Positions 8,247 to 16,921 are shown, counted from the stretch's first letter. The stretch is DNA of 64,000 nucleotides from Croceivirga sp. (GCA_028284285.1 JANQSA010000081.1:62001-126000), one strand, 5' to 3'. The notes: generated from the letters alone by a model not told the origin. Translations and numbers: made by a program.

Positions 8247-8864
8247 ATGCTAATATTCAAAGAAAAACTACCGACCAGCAATAGGGCGGCCATTGTGGAG
8301 AAGATCCGGCAGGTTTCTGATCGCCTGGGAATCCAACCTAATTGGCTTATGGCGGTAATTAACTTTGAAACTGCGGGTACTTTCTCAACATCTATTCAAA
8401 ACCCATTTAGCAAGGCTACCGGGCTAATTCAGTTTATGCCGGCAACCGCTATTTCATTAGGGACTACCATAGAAGCCTTACGGGGGATGGATTTCATAGC
8501 ACAACTTGATTATGTGGAACGCTATTACCGCCCCTTTAAAGGCCGCGTTCAAAGTTTCACAGATCTATACCTGGCTACTTTCTTTCCACTGGCCATAGGA
8601 AAACCGGATAATTGGGTGCTGCAAACCCCTTCATTATCAGCAAAAAAAATAGCGGACCAGAACCCCATTTTTAATGATGGCGGCCGTGTAACGGTGGGAA
8701 GTATTAAAAGGGCGCTTACTACCAAAATCCCTGCGGAATATGCGGTGCATTTGGTAAAGCAAAATACCGGAATAATTGCTATTGCTACAGTAGTGGTTTT
8801 GGCCGTAGTGTTTTGGAAACCCATTGAAAAGTTTATGAAAGAACAATTAAAAGGTACAGCATGA
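8247..8864 (+). CDS. Membrane-anchored lytic transglycosylase
   Basis: 205 residues. The N-terminal domain has the SLT/lysozyme-like pattern: catalytic Glu41 in INFETAGTFS, then ATGLIQFMPATAISLG, which corresponds to the GLMQ.mP.ta..lG block. One hydrophobic segment near the C-terminus (TGIIAIATVVVLAVVFW) anchors it. It cleaves the MurNAc-GlcNAc linkage of peptidoglycan. In membrane-containing phages such proteins sit in the particle membrane and help the genome cross the wall; in conjugative elements they open the wall for a channel. Overlaps the next gene by 4 bases. Confidence 0.8.
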   Translation: MLIFKEKLPTSNRAAIVEKIRQVSDRLGIQPNWLMAVINFETAGTFSTSIQNPFSKATGLIQFMPATAISLGTTIEALRGMDFIAQLDYVERYYRPFKGRVQSFTDLYLATFFPLAIGKPDNWVLQTPSLSAKKIADQNPIFNDGGRVTVGSIKRALTTKIPAEYAVHLVKQNTGIIAIATVVVLAVVFWKPIEKFMKEQLKGTA

Positions 8865-9106
8865 TAGGGGTAGTACGAAAAAATCCCAGTAGGGAACTAT
8901 TTATAAAAGACAATCAGCTAATTCTAAAGAATGTAGCTGCCGGAAATATCCATCAAGGTTTTAGCGAAACAAGCGATTGGGTAATTGGTGGTATTGACGA
9001 TGACACTATTGCCATTCCGGCCAAGTACAACGGCGGTGACCGTAGAGATCCAGCAAATTATGATAATCCAGGACAAATTAAAAAAAGTGATTACCCAGAT
9101 AATTAG
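8861..9106 (+). CDS. Small soluble unknown protein (81 aa)
   Basis: Starts in a 4-base overlap with the transglycosylase stop and ends 4 bases before the next start. Hydrophilic, Asp/Asn-rich C-terminus, no signal or membrane segment. Perhaps an adaptor between anchor and fibre proteins, by position only. Confidence 0.5.
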   Translation: MIGVVRKNPSRELFIKDNQLILKNVAAGNIHQGFSETSDWVIGGIDDDTIAIPAKYNGGDRRDPANYDNPGQIKKSDYPDN

Positions 9107-9110
9107 AACA

Positions 9111-10517
9111 ATGAAACGACTACTATTTACAATTGCCGGAATGCTCATTTTTGTTGCCTGCACAGCCCAATTTAGAATGCCACAAGGATTTATTCCCGGC
9201 AACTATACTACAGCGCAAATGTTGGCATTAAATAGCGCCAAAAACGGGCAATGTTTATATAATACAGAAACCAATACACTACACTGTTATGACGCTGATG
9301 TGGGCGTTTGGGTAGATCAAGGTGCTGGCGGCGGCGGTGGAAGCGTAACAGTTGACAATGCTATTACAGATGGTTCGCCCAATCCAGTCCAAAACAACGC
9401 AATCTATGATCGCTTTGTTTTAACGGTAGACGAAGCGAGTAATAGCCCTGACCAAATACAATTTTGGAAAGGAAATAAGGCACAATTTTATGCGGAGTAT
9501 GGTAATCCTCCAACAGGCGTTCCCGCGAATGTTCTTCATATCGTTACCGATAGTATTCCAGCCGCTTCAGGGGCCGATATGATGAAAAGTGTTTATGATA
9601 TTAACGATGATGGTGTAGTAGACAATTCTGAACAACTTAACGGCCAAAACCCTTCCTTCTACCTGGATAACGCCACCCATACCGGGGAAGTGGTAGGATC
9701 TACTACACTAACCATAGCACCCGGAGCGGTAGCCTTGGAAAATATGGCCAACAATTCGGTTGATGGAAGCAAAACCGTAGATGGCTCCCTTAACGGGGCG
9801 GATGTTCAGAATGAAAGTTTGACAAGTGAAGATTTAGCCCCAAACTCCGTTGGGACTTCTGAATTACAGGATGATTCGGTTACCATTGATAAGGTGGCTA
9901 ATAATTCTATTAATGGAGATAAAATTGTAGATCAAACTATCAATGGTTTTGCAGATATACAAGATGAAAGTGTTACCCAATCCGAATTAGCGCCAAACTC
10001 CGTTGGGACTTCTGAATTACAGGATAATGCGGTAGGGGTAGATGAATTAGACGATTCCGCTACTGGCCCTCCAACTGACGGGCAAATTTTATCAACCAAT
10101 GGAACTAATTTAGATTGGATTGATTTTGAATCCAATGATGTGTTTACCTGCACTTTTATTGATGATGGTGGGGGAGCTACTTACTCAGGAATAACAAATG
10201 CCAATTACTACTACAAGGTAGGAAAGCAGGTAAATTTTACGATAAACCTTTCGAACATTAACACCACCGGAACCCCTTCCGGTAATTTGAAAATCGGGCC
10301 GCTTCCTTTTACATCTAATTTACCAGGATTCAATGTCTCATTTGGTAAAATCTTATTGCAAGGAACCAACTTCGCCTCACTTTATGGGGAGATCATAAAT
10401 GATGAGATAATTATATCCTATACTACCGGATCTGGCTCATCAACAAGTCTATTGCCAGCAAGTAGTTTAGCCCTGGCAGAAATAACAGTTTCAGGAACAT
10501 TTTACACCACGGATTAA
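9111..10517 (+). CDS. Fibre-like protein with Sec-type signal peptide
   Basis: 468 residues from the ATG at 9111, which gives a clean signal peptide (MKRLLFTIAGMLIFVACTAQ); the extension to 8985 is rejected. The body shows phage-fibre hallmarks: a Gly-rich hinge, VDNAITDGSPNPVQNNAIYD, and a repeat zone with LAPNSVGTSELQD twice and related NNSVDGSK/NNSINGDK units. The C-terminal ~130 residues look like a beta receptor-binding head. The Cys in VACTAQ could also serve as a lipobox. A secretory signal is unusual for a phage fibre, which is normally assembled in the cytoplasm. Confidence 0.7.
   Translation: MKRLLFTIAGMLIFVACTAQFRMPQGFIPGNYTTAQMLALNSAKNGQCLYNTETNTLHCYDADVGVWVDQGAGGGGGSVTVDNAITDGSPNPVQNNAIYDRFVLTVDEASNSPDQIQFWKGNKAQFYAEYGNPPTGVPANVLHIVTDSIPAASGADMMKSVYDINDDGVVDNSEQLNGQNPSFYLDNATHTGEVVGSTTLTIAPGAVALENMANNSVDGSKTVDGSLNGADVQNESLTSEDLAPNSVGTSELQDDSVTIDKVANNSINGDKIVDQTINGFADIQDESVTQSELAPNSVGTSELQDNAVGVDELDDSATGPPTDGQILSTNGTNLDWIDFESNDVFTCTFIDDGGGATYSGITNANYYYKVGKQVNFTINLSNINTTGTPSGNLKIGPLPFTSNLPGFNVSFGKILLQGTNFASLYGEIINDEIIISYTTGSGSSTSLLPASSLALAEITVSGTFYTTD
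9840..10025 (+). repeat. Direct repeats inside the fibre gene
   Basis: An identical 33-base segment occurs at 9840-9872 and 9993-10025, 153 bases (51 codons) apart, encoding the repeated PNSVGTSELQD unit. Such near-identical units allow length change of the fibre shaft by recombination. Confidence 0.9.
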
Positions 10518-10518
10518 G

Positions 10519-11772
10519 ATGAAAAAAGCAATTTACATCATAGCGTTACTTTTTGCATTTGCTGGGCATTCCCAGGCAATTTTATATAATGGCAAAGTCA
10601 TTGGCATTGGATCAGTAAGTGTCGATACCGATAGTATTAACAATGCGCTAGACGGCAAGTTATCAAATGCTCCGGGCCAGGTTTTGGGAATTAATTTGGC
10701 CGATGGTTCTGTAACTAATCCCAAGATAGATGACGGATCACTAAGTTTGGCCAAATTTGGTGATTTAGCTCCTAATAGTTTTTTGGGAAGATCAATTGGT
10801 ACCGGGCCTATTGCTCAAATGAATGTTGATACCGCGAAATCTGTTTTAGATTATCAGGCGGATGATGTGGATTATACCAATAATGGACAAACAACAGTAA
10901 GACAAGGGTTAGACAATCTATTTGCCGGAACTGTAAAACTTACAGGACTTCATACGATGTCTGGAAGCTATTACGTAACAGGCACATTAACGGCGGCTGA
11001 TATTGTTTTAGGAGTGCCACAGGGTACATTAGGCCAAAGATGGCAATTTCGAAAATCCACAACGGGCACCAATGAAGCCTTTGCGTTCTTTTATCAACAA
11101 TCAGCAAGTACAGATCATTCAGGATTGTACTTAGAACGATATACCCTTAATGAAACCGGAACGCCTTCTAACAGCACTGATTTAATCGATTTACAGTTCT
11201 TCAATGATAATATTGGTGCTGGTTCAGGCGACCCCGATCAAACTGTATCCCTTTCAGGAACGGGGAACGCGACTTTAGGTCTTTCGCAGCAATCCGGTTC
11301 CAACACGGTCGATCTGTACAGTGTTAACGGAATCGATCAAAACAATGTGTTGGGTGCCATTTCAGGTAGGACAGGAACACCTGTTGCGGCAATAATGGAA
11401 CAAACGGCAGCACAATTAGCTTCTGATGGGGACCCAGCTACCGGAGAGATAGTCGCCTGTAGCAATTGCGCGCCCTTAACAGATGCCGGTGGGGCAACTA
11501 TAGACTTTTCAAAAGGCAACCAAAGGTATGATGATAGGGCTATTGATGCAGCCACAATTGCCTTTTCAAATTTGATTGTAGACGGGGAACTGCAAGTAGG
11601 GGCTTTCGCTAAAATTAGGTATAACCGTGCGTCTGAACCTTCTTATTCCGGTGCAACCATGAAACAGCTTCCGGGAACCACTACTTTTCCAGCCAACACG
11701 GAATGTGTAGGGGTATATGAAATAAATGATGATGGGGAAATTGACTACTATTTTTATGAAGTAACGCCATGA
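10519..11772 (+). CDS. Second fibre-like protein with signal peptide
   Basis: 417 residues starting 1 base after the previous stop. Residues 1-19 form a typical signal peptide ending in AGHSQA. The body has short fibre-like repeats (LADGSVTNPKIDDGSLSLAK, then LAPNSFLGRS) and a beta-rich C-terminal part; the motif INDDGEIDYYFYEV near the end parallels YDINDDGVVDN of the previous protein, suggesting common origin. Probably an exported adhesin or spike subunit working with its neighbours. Confidence 0.65.
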   Translation: MKKAIYIIALLFAFAGHSQAILYNGKVIGIGSVSVDTDSINNALDGKLSNAPGQVLGINLADGSVTNPKIDDGSLSLAKFGDLAPNSFLGRSIGTGPIAQMNVDTAKSVLDYQADDVDYTNNGQTTVRQGLDNLFAGTVKLTGLHTMSGSYYVTGTLTAADIVLGVPQGTLGQRWQFRKSTTGTNEAFAFFYQQSASTDHSGLYLERYTLNETGTPSNSTDLIDLQFFNDNIGAGSGDPDQTVSLSGTGNATLGLSQQSGSNTVDLYSVNGIDQNNVLGAISGRTGTPVAAIMEQTAAQLASDGDPATGEIVACSNCAPLTDAGGATIDFSKGNQRYDDRAIDAATIAFSNLIVDGELQVGAFAKIRYNRASEPSYSGATMKQLPGTTTFPANTECVGVYEINDDGEIDYYFYEVTP

Positions 11773-12326
11773 AATTTATAACCATAATAGCTTTTTTAAT
11801 TAGTATTTGCTGTTTTTCGCAAAGCGAATTCTACCTGGCAAGCAGGCAGCAAGCTAGCAGCGTTTCACCTATATACACAAGTGCCAATGCAGCCAATCCA
11901 AATCCAGAAACTACAGGCCAGACAATGGGTTTTGTCAATGCCCAAAACTCGTCTTACACAACGTCAACAACTCAGGTATTTGATGGGGTAGAAGCGGTTT
12001 ATGTTGATTGCAACGGAACCTATCCTTGTGGGTATGAGATTCAAACGACTGGAATAAATATCGGTGATGAAATTAGGGTAAGATATAGAATATTTATAGA
12101 AGGTTCGGGTACTGGAAATCATTTTGCGAGAACTCGCGTTTCAGATGGTTGGCAAAACGGTACACAGCAAAATATAGGGCAAGGGAATAGAAATGAATGG
12201 GTTCAAGTGGACCGCACCGATATCGCTAGCGAAAACAATCCAAATTTACAGGGAAGTACTTCTAGTGTAGTTACTGGTATAACTGGTTTTTATATTGATG
12301 AAGTAATATTGGAAAAAGGAAATTAA
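11769..12326 (+). CDS. Secreted beta-sandwich protein, possible carbohydrate-binding spike component
   Basis: 185 residues overlapping the previous gene by 4 bases. Signal peptide (MKFITIIAFLISICCFSQS). The rest is beta-rich with a pair of Cys (VDCNGTYPCGYEI) that could form a disulfide, and ends in GFYIDEVILEKGN, the closing strand pattern seen in carbohydrate-binding jelly-rolls (D..l....). Binding of a surface polysaccharide is inferred. Confidence 0.6.
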   Translation: MKFITIIAFLISICCFSQSEFYLASRQQASSVSPIYTSANAANPNPETTGQTMGFVNAQNSSYTTSTTQVFDGVEAVYVDCNGTYPCGYEIQTTGINIGDEIRVRYRIFIEGSGTGNHFARTRVSDGWQNGTQQNIGQGNRNEWVQVDRTDIASENNPNLQGSTSSVVTGITGFYIDEVILEKGN

Positions 12327-12327
12327 C

Positions 12328-13872
12328 ATGAAAATACTATTTTTTGGTTTACTGTCTTTAATGTGCATTTTTACGTTTTCGCAACAAACCGTCATAACAC
12401 TTCATTCTCAAATTGCCTGCTCATCTTGTGTGGGGGCAGGTGGAAATACCTCTGGAGGCCGAGGCGGTTCTGTTTATCATATTACTAATCTCAATGCTAC
12501 AGGAAGCGGAAGCTATAGAGATGCACTATCTCAAACTGGCGCAAGGTATATAGTTTTCGATATCAGCGGTAGAATTGATTTAAGTTCCCAAGTAAATCTT
12601 AACGATGTCAATAGCAATTTTACAGTTTTAGGGCAAACCGCCCCACAAGGTGGTATAACTATCACAAATTTCCCTGTTATTCTTGGAAATAACACCAACA
12701 CCGATAATGCAATTTTTAGGTTCATTCGCATTAGGAATGGAAACTATACAGGAGTTCCAGATGTCTACACGCATAACGGGATTATTTCGCGTGGGGGTAA
12801 CGGTTTCATAATAGATCATTGTTCTTTTGCTATGAATGATGATCAAGCAATTAGCGTAAGGGGTGTAGGCGGTAGGTTTTTTGAAAACTTCACCATGGCT
12901 CATAATCTGTTTTCAGAAAATGCGACTTCTGTTATCATTGATGGTAATGGCGACCAATCAGTAAGGGATGTTACCTCATATCGAAACGCTTGGAAGAATG
13001 AAATGCACCGCCAGCCGAATTATGGCGGAATAACCCAAATCGACCATATAAACAATATTCATGATAATTTTGAAAACAGGTTAATTAATCTAAATAAGGC
13101 AGGTACAAAAGATGCTAATTACATAGCCAATTACATTAGAACAGGCCCAACCTCTCCAACTATTGGCCCGAACAAAACACAGGTTTCCGGGTCTATTTCG
13201 ATTTACACAGCCAATAATTATCACAACCTTTTAGCAACAACCCCAGCTTTAGATGACCAACAGTTGTGGAGTGATTTTAGCGACAATGCTTTACCTGGCG
13301 GAGATTTTACAACAACCATGCACCCCATTTTGGGCGTTCAAATGAAAATAGAATCGGCCCAAGAAGCCTTTGACACGGTCAGGGCAGATGTTGGGGCTAA
13401 CACTTACGTAAGTGATGCGGGGGTCAGGGGAAAGTACCTGGATAGCTATGATACCCAATTAATTGCCGACATAGATAGTGGTACGCAAGGGTCAATAAAC
13501 GATAAAACCTGGACGCAACCGACTTTGCCGAACAACACTAGGGGGGCAGGATTTTACGTAGATGACCCGGATTTGCCCCAATTTTTTATAGATGCACACC
13601 CAGGGGTAACAGCGGCAAGTTCGGTGGTGCAAACCTATAATTTTACACATTTTGATACAGGCGAACCTTACACGGTGATCAATGATGCGGGTTACACCGC
13701 TTTTGAAATCTACGCGGATTGGGTTGCAAGGGATTTTGAAAGGATCATTCAAAATGGAAATGTTCCGGAAAATACCAGTTATAGCATTTCCCAAAGCATT
13801 TCTGGCACGATAATCCGAGGGGGGAATTTGGTTAGAAGCGGCAATAGGACTTTAAAGATTGTAACTAATTAA
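12328..13872 (+). CDS. Secreted pectate-lyase-like beta-helix protein
   Basis: 514 residues with a signal peptide (MKILFFGLLSLMCIFTFSQ). GGRGGSVYHITNLNATGSGS, then YRDALSQTGARYIVFDISG and TVLGQTAPQGG, is the characteristic start of bacterial PL1-like pectate-lyase family proteins with a right-handed parallel beta-helix; later IDHCSFAMNDDQAISV continues the coils. It probably binds or cuts acidic polysaccharide of the host coat, as phage depolymerases do. Catalytic residues cannot be assigned by eye. It closes the run of four secreted fibre-type genes. Confidence 0.75.
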   Translation: MKILFFGLLSLMCIFTFSQQTVITLHSQIACSSCVGAGGNTSGGRGGSVYHITNLNATGSGSYRDALSQTGARYIVFDISGRIDLSSQVNLNDVNSNFTVLGQTAPQGGITITNFPVILGNNTNTDNAIFRFIRIRNGNYTGVPDVYTHNGIISRGGNGFIIDHCSFAMNDDQAISVRGVGGRFFENFTMAHNLFSENATSVIIDGNGDQSVRDVTSYRNAWKNEMHRQPNYGGITQIDHINNIHDNFENRLINLNKAGTKDANYIANYIRTGPTSPTIGPNKTQVSGSISIYTANNYHNLLATTPALDDQQLWSDFSDNALPGGDFTTTMHPILGVQMKIESAQEAFDTVRADVGANTYVSDAGVRGKYLDSYDTQLIADIDSGTQGSINDKTWTQPTLPNNTRGAGFYVDDPDLPQFFIDAHPGVTAASSVVQTYNFTHFDTGEPYTVINDAGYTAFEIYADWVARDFERIIQNGNVPENTSYSISQSISGTIIRGGNLVRSGNRTLKIVTN

Positions 13873-13873
13873 C

Positions 13874-14155
13874 ATGACAAAGCTTAAAGAAACCCTTTTA
13901 AAAAAATACTCGGTTTGGGAGTACTTAATAATGGCAATGGGCATTCTCGTTGGAATTAATCCGGTCTGGTATTTTATAAAAGTGGACTTTGAGAAGGCAA
14001 GTTGGCATGCTATTGGAATAGCGGTTTTTGTGTTACTGCTTTCCGTTCTATTGATTGCCCGACCACTAGCTATAATGGATTATGGAAGAAAAAAGTTTGG
14101 TCTTAAAACACGCGAGGAAAAATTTGAAAAAGATGACCAACAAAGCAATGATTGA
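13874..14155 (+). CDS. Two-helix membrane protein, holin-like by position
   Basis: 93 residues with two hydrophobic segments (about 16-34 and 43-65) and a charged C-terminal tail (FGLKTREEKFEKDDQQ). Size and topology are compatible with a holin, and peptidoglycan hydrolase genes lie just downstream, but no holin family is recognised. The next gene begins inside its end. Confidence 0.5.
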   Translation: MTKLKETLLKKYSVWEYLIMAMGILVGINPVWYFIKVDFEKASWHAIGIAVFVLLLSVLLIARPLAIMDYGRKKFGLKTREEKFEKDDQQSND

Positions 14156-14354
14156 AATATTGATAAATGCTTTCATCTTCAAGATACTCCCTGCACTTTC
14201 AGGGGTATTCGCCGTTGCTTTGGCTTTTGGATGAGGATTAGTAACGGCTTTGGTGGCCGGGCTATTTGTTAAGGTTGTGCTATACTTTTTTGATAAAGAG
14301 ATTAAGGATTTTGCTCTGAATCTAAGAAGAAAAATTAAGAAGAAAAAAAAATGA
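14133..14354 (+). pseudogene. Small membrane protein gene interrupted by in-frame TGA
   Basis: The frame from ATG 14133 (or ATG 14148) overlaps the previous gene as its neighbours do. It encodes a hydrophobic helix ending in FAVALAFG, then TGA at 14232-14234, then GLVTALVAGLFVKVVLYFFD and a lysine-rich tail to TGA 14352. The two halves together make a sensible 73-codon membrane protein with 1-2 helices. The stop sits in the middle of a Gly-rich stretch and is one base from GGA (Gly). A nonsense mutation or a sequencing error is most likely; a short truncated product is possible. Confidence 0.6.
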
Positions 14355-14417
14355 AATACAGTCACCGTATGGAACTGGAAATTTTAAGTTGAAATAGTAA
14401 CATTTAATAGTAAAACA

Positions 14418-14777
14418 ATGGAATTACAAGAAGCAGCAGTATTAGGAATTGACGCGGCAAAAGGTTTTGCCGATGGCATTTTAGAAGTATTGGATTTAGG
14501 AACTGACATTGCCAAAGATGGCGTTGGAGTGGATGATTTAATGCACGCCATAAGGGTGCCGGCAATTGTCTCTAACCTTCAAAAAGCCCCTTTAGCAGTG
14601 GAACAACTAAAGGATTTGGACGAATCTGAGGAAGCGGAATTAAAACAGCACATTAAAGACAAAGTGGCTTCTCTTAACGATGGTTTAAAATCTGATCGGA
14701 TAGAGAAAATTGCCGGTTTGGTGTTAACCGCAGTAATCAATCTTATTTCCATCGTTAACCTAATCAAAAAAGCCTAA
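14418..14777 (+). CDS. Helical protein of unknown function with hydrophobic C-terminus
   Basis: 119 residues, mostly helical, rich in Asp/Glu/Lys, ending in a hydrophobic stretch (about 100-117, IAGLVLTAVINLISIVNLI). A terminator follows 8 bases after the stop, closing this transcription unit. No family recognised; similar short helical proteins occur beside holins in Bacteroidota prophages, an uncertain recollection. Confidence 0.55.
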   Translation: MELQEAAVLGIDAAKGFADGILEVLDLGTDIAKDGVGVDDLMHAIRVPAIVSNLQKAPLAVEQLKDLDESEEAELKQHIKDKVASLNDGLKSDRIEKIAGLVLTAVINLISIVNLIKKA

Positions 14778-14784
14778 AAATCCT

Positions 14785-14828
14785 CCGGCCCCTGCGTATT
14801 TGGTTAGTAGTGCATGGGGGCCGGTTTT
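14785..14828 (+). terminator. Rho-independent terminator before the amidase gene
   Basis: CCGGCCCCTGC pairs with GCATGGGGGCCGG (one A bulged), followed by TTTTT. It separates the fibre/membrane block from the amidase-spanin group. Confidence 0.85.
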
Positions 14829-14834
14829 TAAATT

Positions 14835-15446
14835 ATGTATGGATTAGTTCCCATATTGGACAATGGCCACGGAGGTATCATTAATGGTATCTACCAGACC
14901 GTAGGCAAGCGATCCCCTAGAATTAAGGATAGGATCCTTTATGAAGGTGCCTACAACCGATGGATAGTTAATGCTATCATTGAAAGTCTGGATACTGCAG
15001 GTATCCCCTATTTTCATATTTCCCCTGAGCTTTGGGATATTTCGTTACAAACCAGAGTAAACCGGGCTAACAAAATCTTTGCAAAGCATCCCAATACTTA
15101 TGTGCTTTGTATACACGCCAATATTGGATTTGGAAAAGGGACAGGCATAGAAGGGTTTACTAGCCCTGGTCAGACAAAAAGCGATCCGGTTGCGGAAATC
15201 TTTTTATCCAATTTAGAAAAAGACTTTCCTAACGAGAGAATGCGATTTGACACTTATTCCGATGGGGATAGGGACAAAGAAGCCGCTTATAAGATCCTGA
15301 CCCGGACTACCGGAAGGGCAGTGCTTTTGGAAATGGGCTTTATGGACCATCCAGTGGACAACCGAAAACTTTGGGATAAATCCCATCGTCAACGGCAGGT
15401 GAATTCATTGGTAAAAAGTATTAAACAACTTTATGAAACTTATTAA
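14835..15446 (+). CDS. N-acetylmuramoyl-L-alanine amidase (Amidase_3 type)
   Basis: 203 residues, a single catalytic domain with no signal peptide. The zinc ligands and catalytic acid are in order: His12 (LDNGHGG), Glu37 (YEGAYNR), His94 (LCIHANIG) and Glu166 (LLEMGFMDH). It cuts the amide bond between MurNAc and the stem peptide, so it is the endolysin-type enzyme of the element, needing a holin or membrane change to reach the wall. Its end overlaps the next gene by 14 bases, and that gene encodes a membrane-bound coiled-coil protein, an endolysin-spanin-like order. Confidence 0.9.
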   Translation: MYGLVPILDNGHGGIINGIYQTVGKRSPRIKDRILYEGAYNRWIVNAIIESLDTAGIPYFHISPELWDISLQTRVNRANKIFAKHPNTYVLCIHANIGFGKGTGIEGFTSPGQTKSDPVAEIFLSNLEKDFPNERMRFDTYSDGDRDKEAAYKILTRTTGRAVLLEMGFMDHPVDNRKLWDKSHRQRQVNSLVKSIKQLYETY

Positions 15447-16101
15447 CAACATACTGCGGTTTTTTAACAAAAACAGCGCGCTACTTTCCATTTTGGTTGT
15501 AGTAGGTATTTTGATTTGGGGCATAGTAGACCGGGGGAACCTGAAAGCAGAAATTAAACGGCTCGAACATAACAACAATGAATGGGTATATGAAAAGTTG
15601 GGCATCCTTTCTGATTACCGGGTAAGCACGAACGAAATGGCCGAATTCATTAATAGGAAAATGCCGGACTTAGAAGAAAAACTGGATAGCGCGAACCTTA
15701 AAATAAAAAACATTCAGCAGGTCGTGGTACAGAAAACGATATACATCGACACCACTACCAAAACCACTGATTTAAGGCCGGTATTGGAAGCCATTCAATC
15801 CATTAGCACAAAACCCATTGCAAGGCACGTTGCCGTACCCGTGGTTGATGAAAGCCCCTGCCTTTTGGTTAGGGGCCTAGTCACCTTTGATGGGGAAAGC
15901 TTGGAACTAACCATAACAGAGCGAAAATTTACTAGCATCAATGAAGTGGTCACCCATATCACCCGTAACCAATGGAGACTATTGGGAATTCCAACCCGAC
16001 TATTTGGAAAAAAGAAATTATCCGTAACAGTATTTAATAGTTGCGGAGAAAGCACTACCACTGTACTAACAAAAAAAGGGGGGAAATGGCTAAAAAAGTA
16101 G
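15433..16101 (+). CDS. N-terminally anchored coiled-coil protein, spanin-like
   Basis: 222 residues: one membrane segment near the N-terminus (about 16-33), then a coiled coil (about 33-105, with NLKAEIKRLEHNN and LEEKLDSANLKIKNIQQVVV) and a C-terminal beta-rich domain. The single anchor with periplasmic coil resembles inner-membrane spanins, and it follows the amidase. The extra C-terminal domain is larger than in classical Rz proteins. The spanin role is inferred. Confidence 0.6.
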   Translation: MKLINNILRFFNKNSALLSILVVVGILIWGIVDRGNLKAEIKRLEHNNNEWVYEKLGILSDYRVSTNEMAEFINRKMPDLEEKLDSANLKIKNIQQVVVQKTIYIDTTTKTTDLRPVLEAIQSISTKPIARHVAVPVVDESPCLLVRGLVTFDGESLELTITERKFTSINEVVTHITRNQWRLLGIPTRLFGKKKLSVTVFNSCGESTTTVLTKKGGKWLKK

Positions 16102-16457
16102 ATTATACCAACTTATTGCTTACAAGTGTAGTAACAGCCTTAACCTATGCTTTTGTAAACCGGCTACTTTCCGGAAAACCAAAAACAGGGATGTCAGCTG
16201 CTTTGATGGTATTTGCAAATCTACCTACCCGGGACCAGGCCCGTTTTGCTGATGGGGTAACGTATGAGAATGCTAAAAACCCTAAATGGTTAGTAGAGCA
16301 AACGGCCAACGTTGACCCGGAAGATCCCAAGACTTACAAAAACATTAACCGGACAAGTATTGCCAATTGTGCGTTTATCTCATTATATGGCACGCATAAG
16401 GAAAGCCGCGAAAAATGCCAAAGAATTCTACAAAACCTAAAATCACAGTGGATATGA
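16086..16457 (+). CDS. Small protein with N-terminal hydrophobic segment
   Basis: 123 residues from the ATG at 16086, which overlaps the previous stop by 16 bases; the longer start at 16041 is less likely. A weakly hydrophobic helix spans about 8-27 (LLLTSVVTALTYAFVNRLL), and the remainder is soluble with two Cys near the C-terminus. Stop overlaps the next start (ATGA). Function unknown. Confidence 0.55.
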   Translation: MAKKVDYTNLLLTSVVTALTYAFVNRLLSGKPKTGMSAALMVFANLPTRDQARFADGVTYENAKNPKWLVEQTANVDPEDPKTYKNINRTSIANCAFISLYGTHKESREKCQRILQNLKSQWI

Positions 16458-16921
16458 AAATAAAAGGAAAACACATTCTAATTGCGGGAGGGATTACGCT
16501 ACTTGGAGCCTCACTATGGGGAGGTAGACGGGCATTTCAAATTAAAGAAGTTGCACAGCAACTACAAATACAATTACGGGGTATTGCTTCACTACCTCAG
16601 TTTTTTGGTTCACGTATTAAAACCTCAGTAAACATAGCCCTTATAAACCCAACGGATACCCCCTTTAACTTACAGAGCGGTGGCCTGGTACGTCTTAAAC
16701 AGATCCATATCTACAATAAAGAGGGTAAGTTGGCAGCCGTGGCCACTCCAAACATTGAAGGCATAGAAATACCGGCATTCGGTGAAGTAGTACTTAAAAA
16801 AATACCTGTAGAAAGCAATATACAGGGACTTTTAAACACCATTCTTTTAGGAAGTACAAACCCTACTGATTATCGCGTTGAATCCCAAATCGAAGTATTA
16901 GGACAAACCTTTAACATTTAA
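16454..16921 (+). CDS. LEA14-like beta-sandwich protein with membrane anchor
   Basis: 155 residues from ATG 16454 in an ATGA overlap; the start at 16415 is not preferred. A membrane segment lies at about 7-23 (ILIAGGITLLGASLWGG). The soluble part shows the LEA type-2-like pattern: NIALINPTDTPFNLQSGGLV, a strand carrying a small internal ligand, and a final strand GQTFNI. Such domains are structural or membrane-tethering. Last gene of the amidase group. Confidence 0.6.
   Translation: MKIKGKHILIAGGITLLGASLWGGRRAFQIKEVAQQLQIQLRGIASLPQFFGSRIKTSVNIALINPTDTPFNLQSGGLVRLKQIHIYNKEGKLAAVATPNIEGIEIPAFGEVVLKKIPVESNIQGLLNTILLGSTNPTDYRVESQIEVLGQTFNI

Noticed and set aside
14232-14234. Selenocysteine codon
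   Set aside because: No stem-loop of bacterial SECIS type was seen downstream, the position aligns with a Gly-rich membrane turn, and small element membrane proteins are not selenoproteins.
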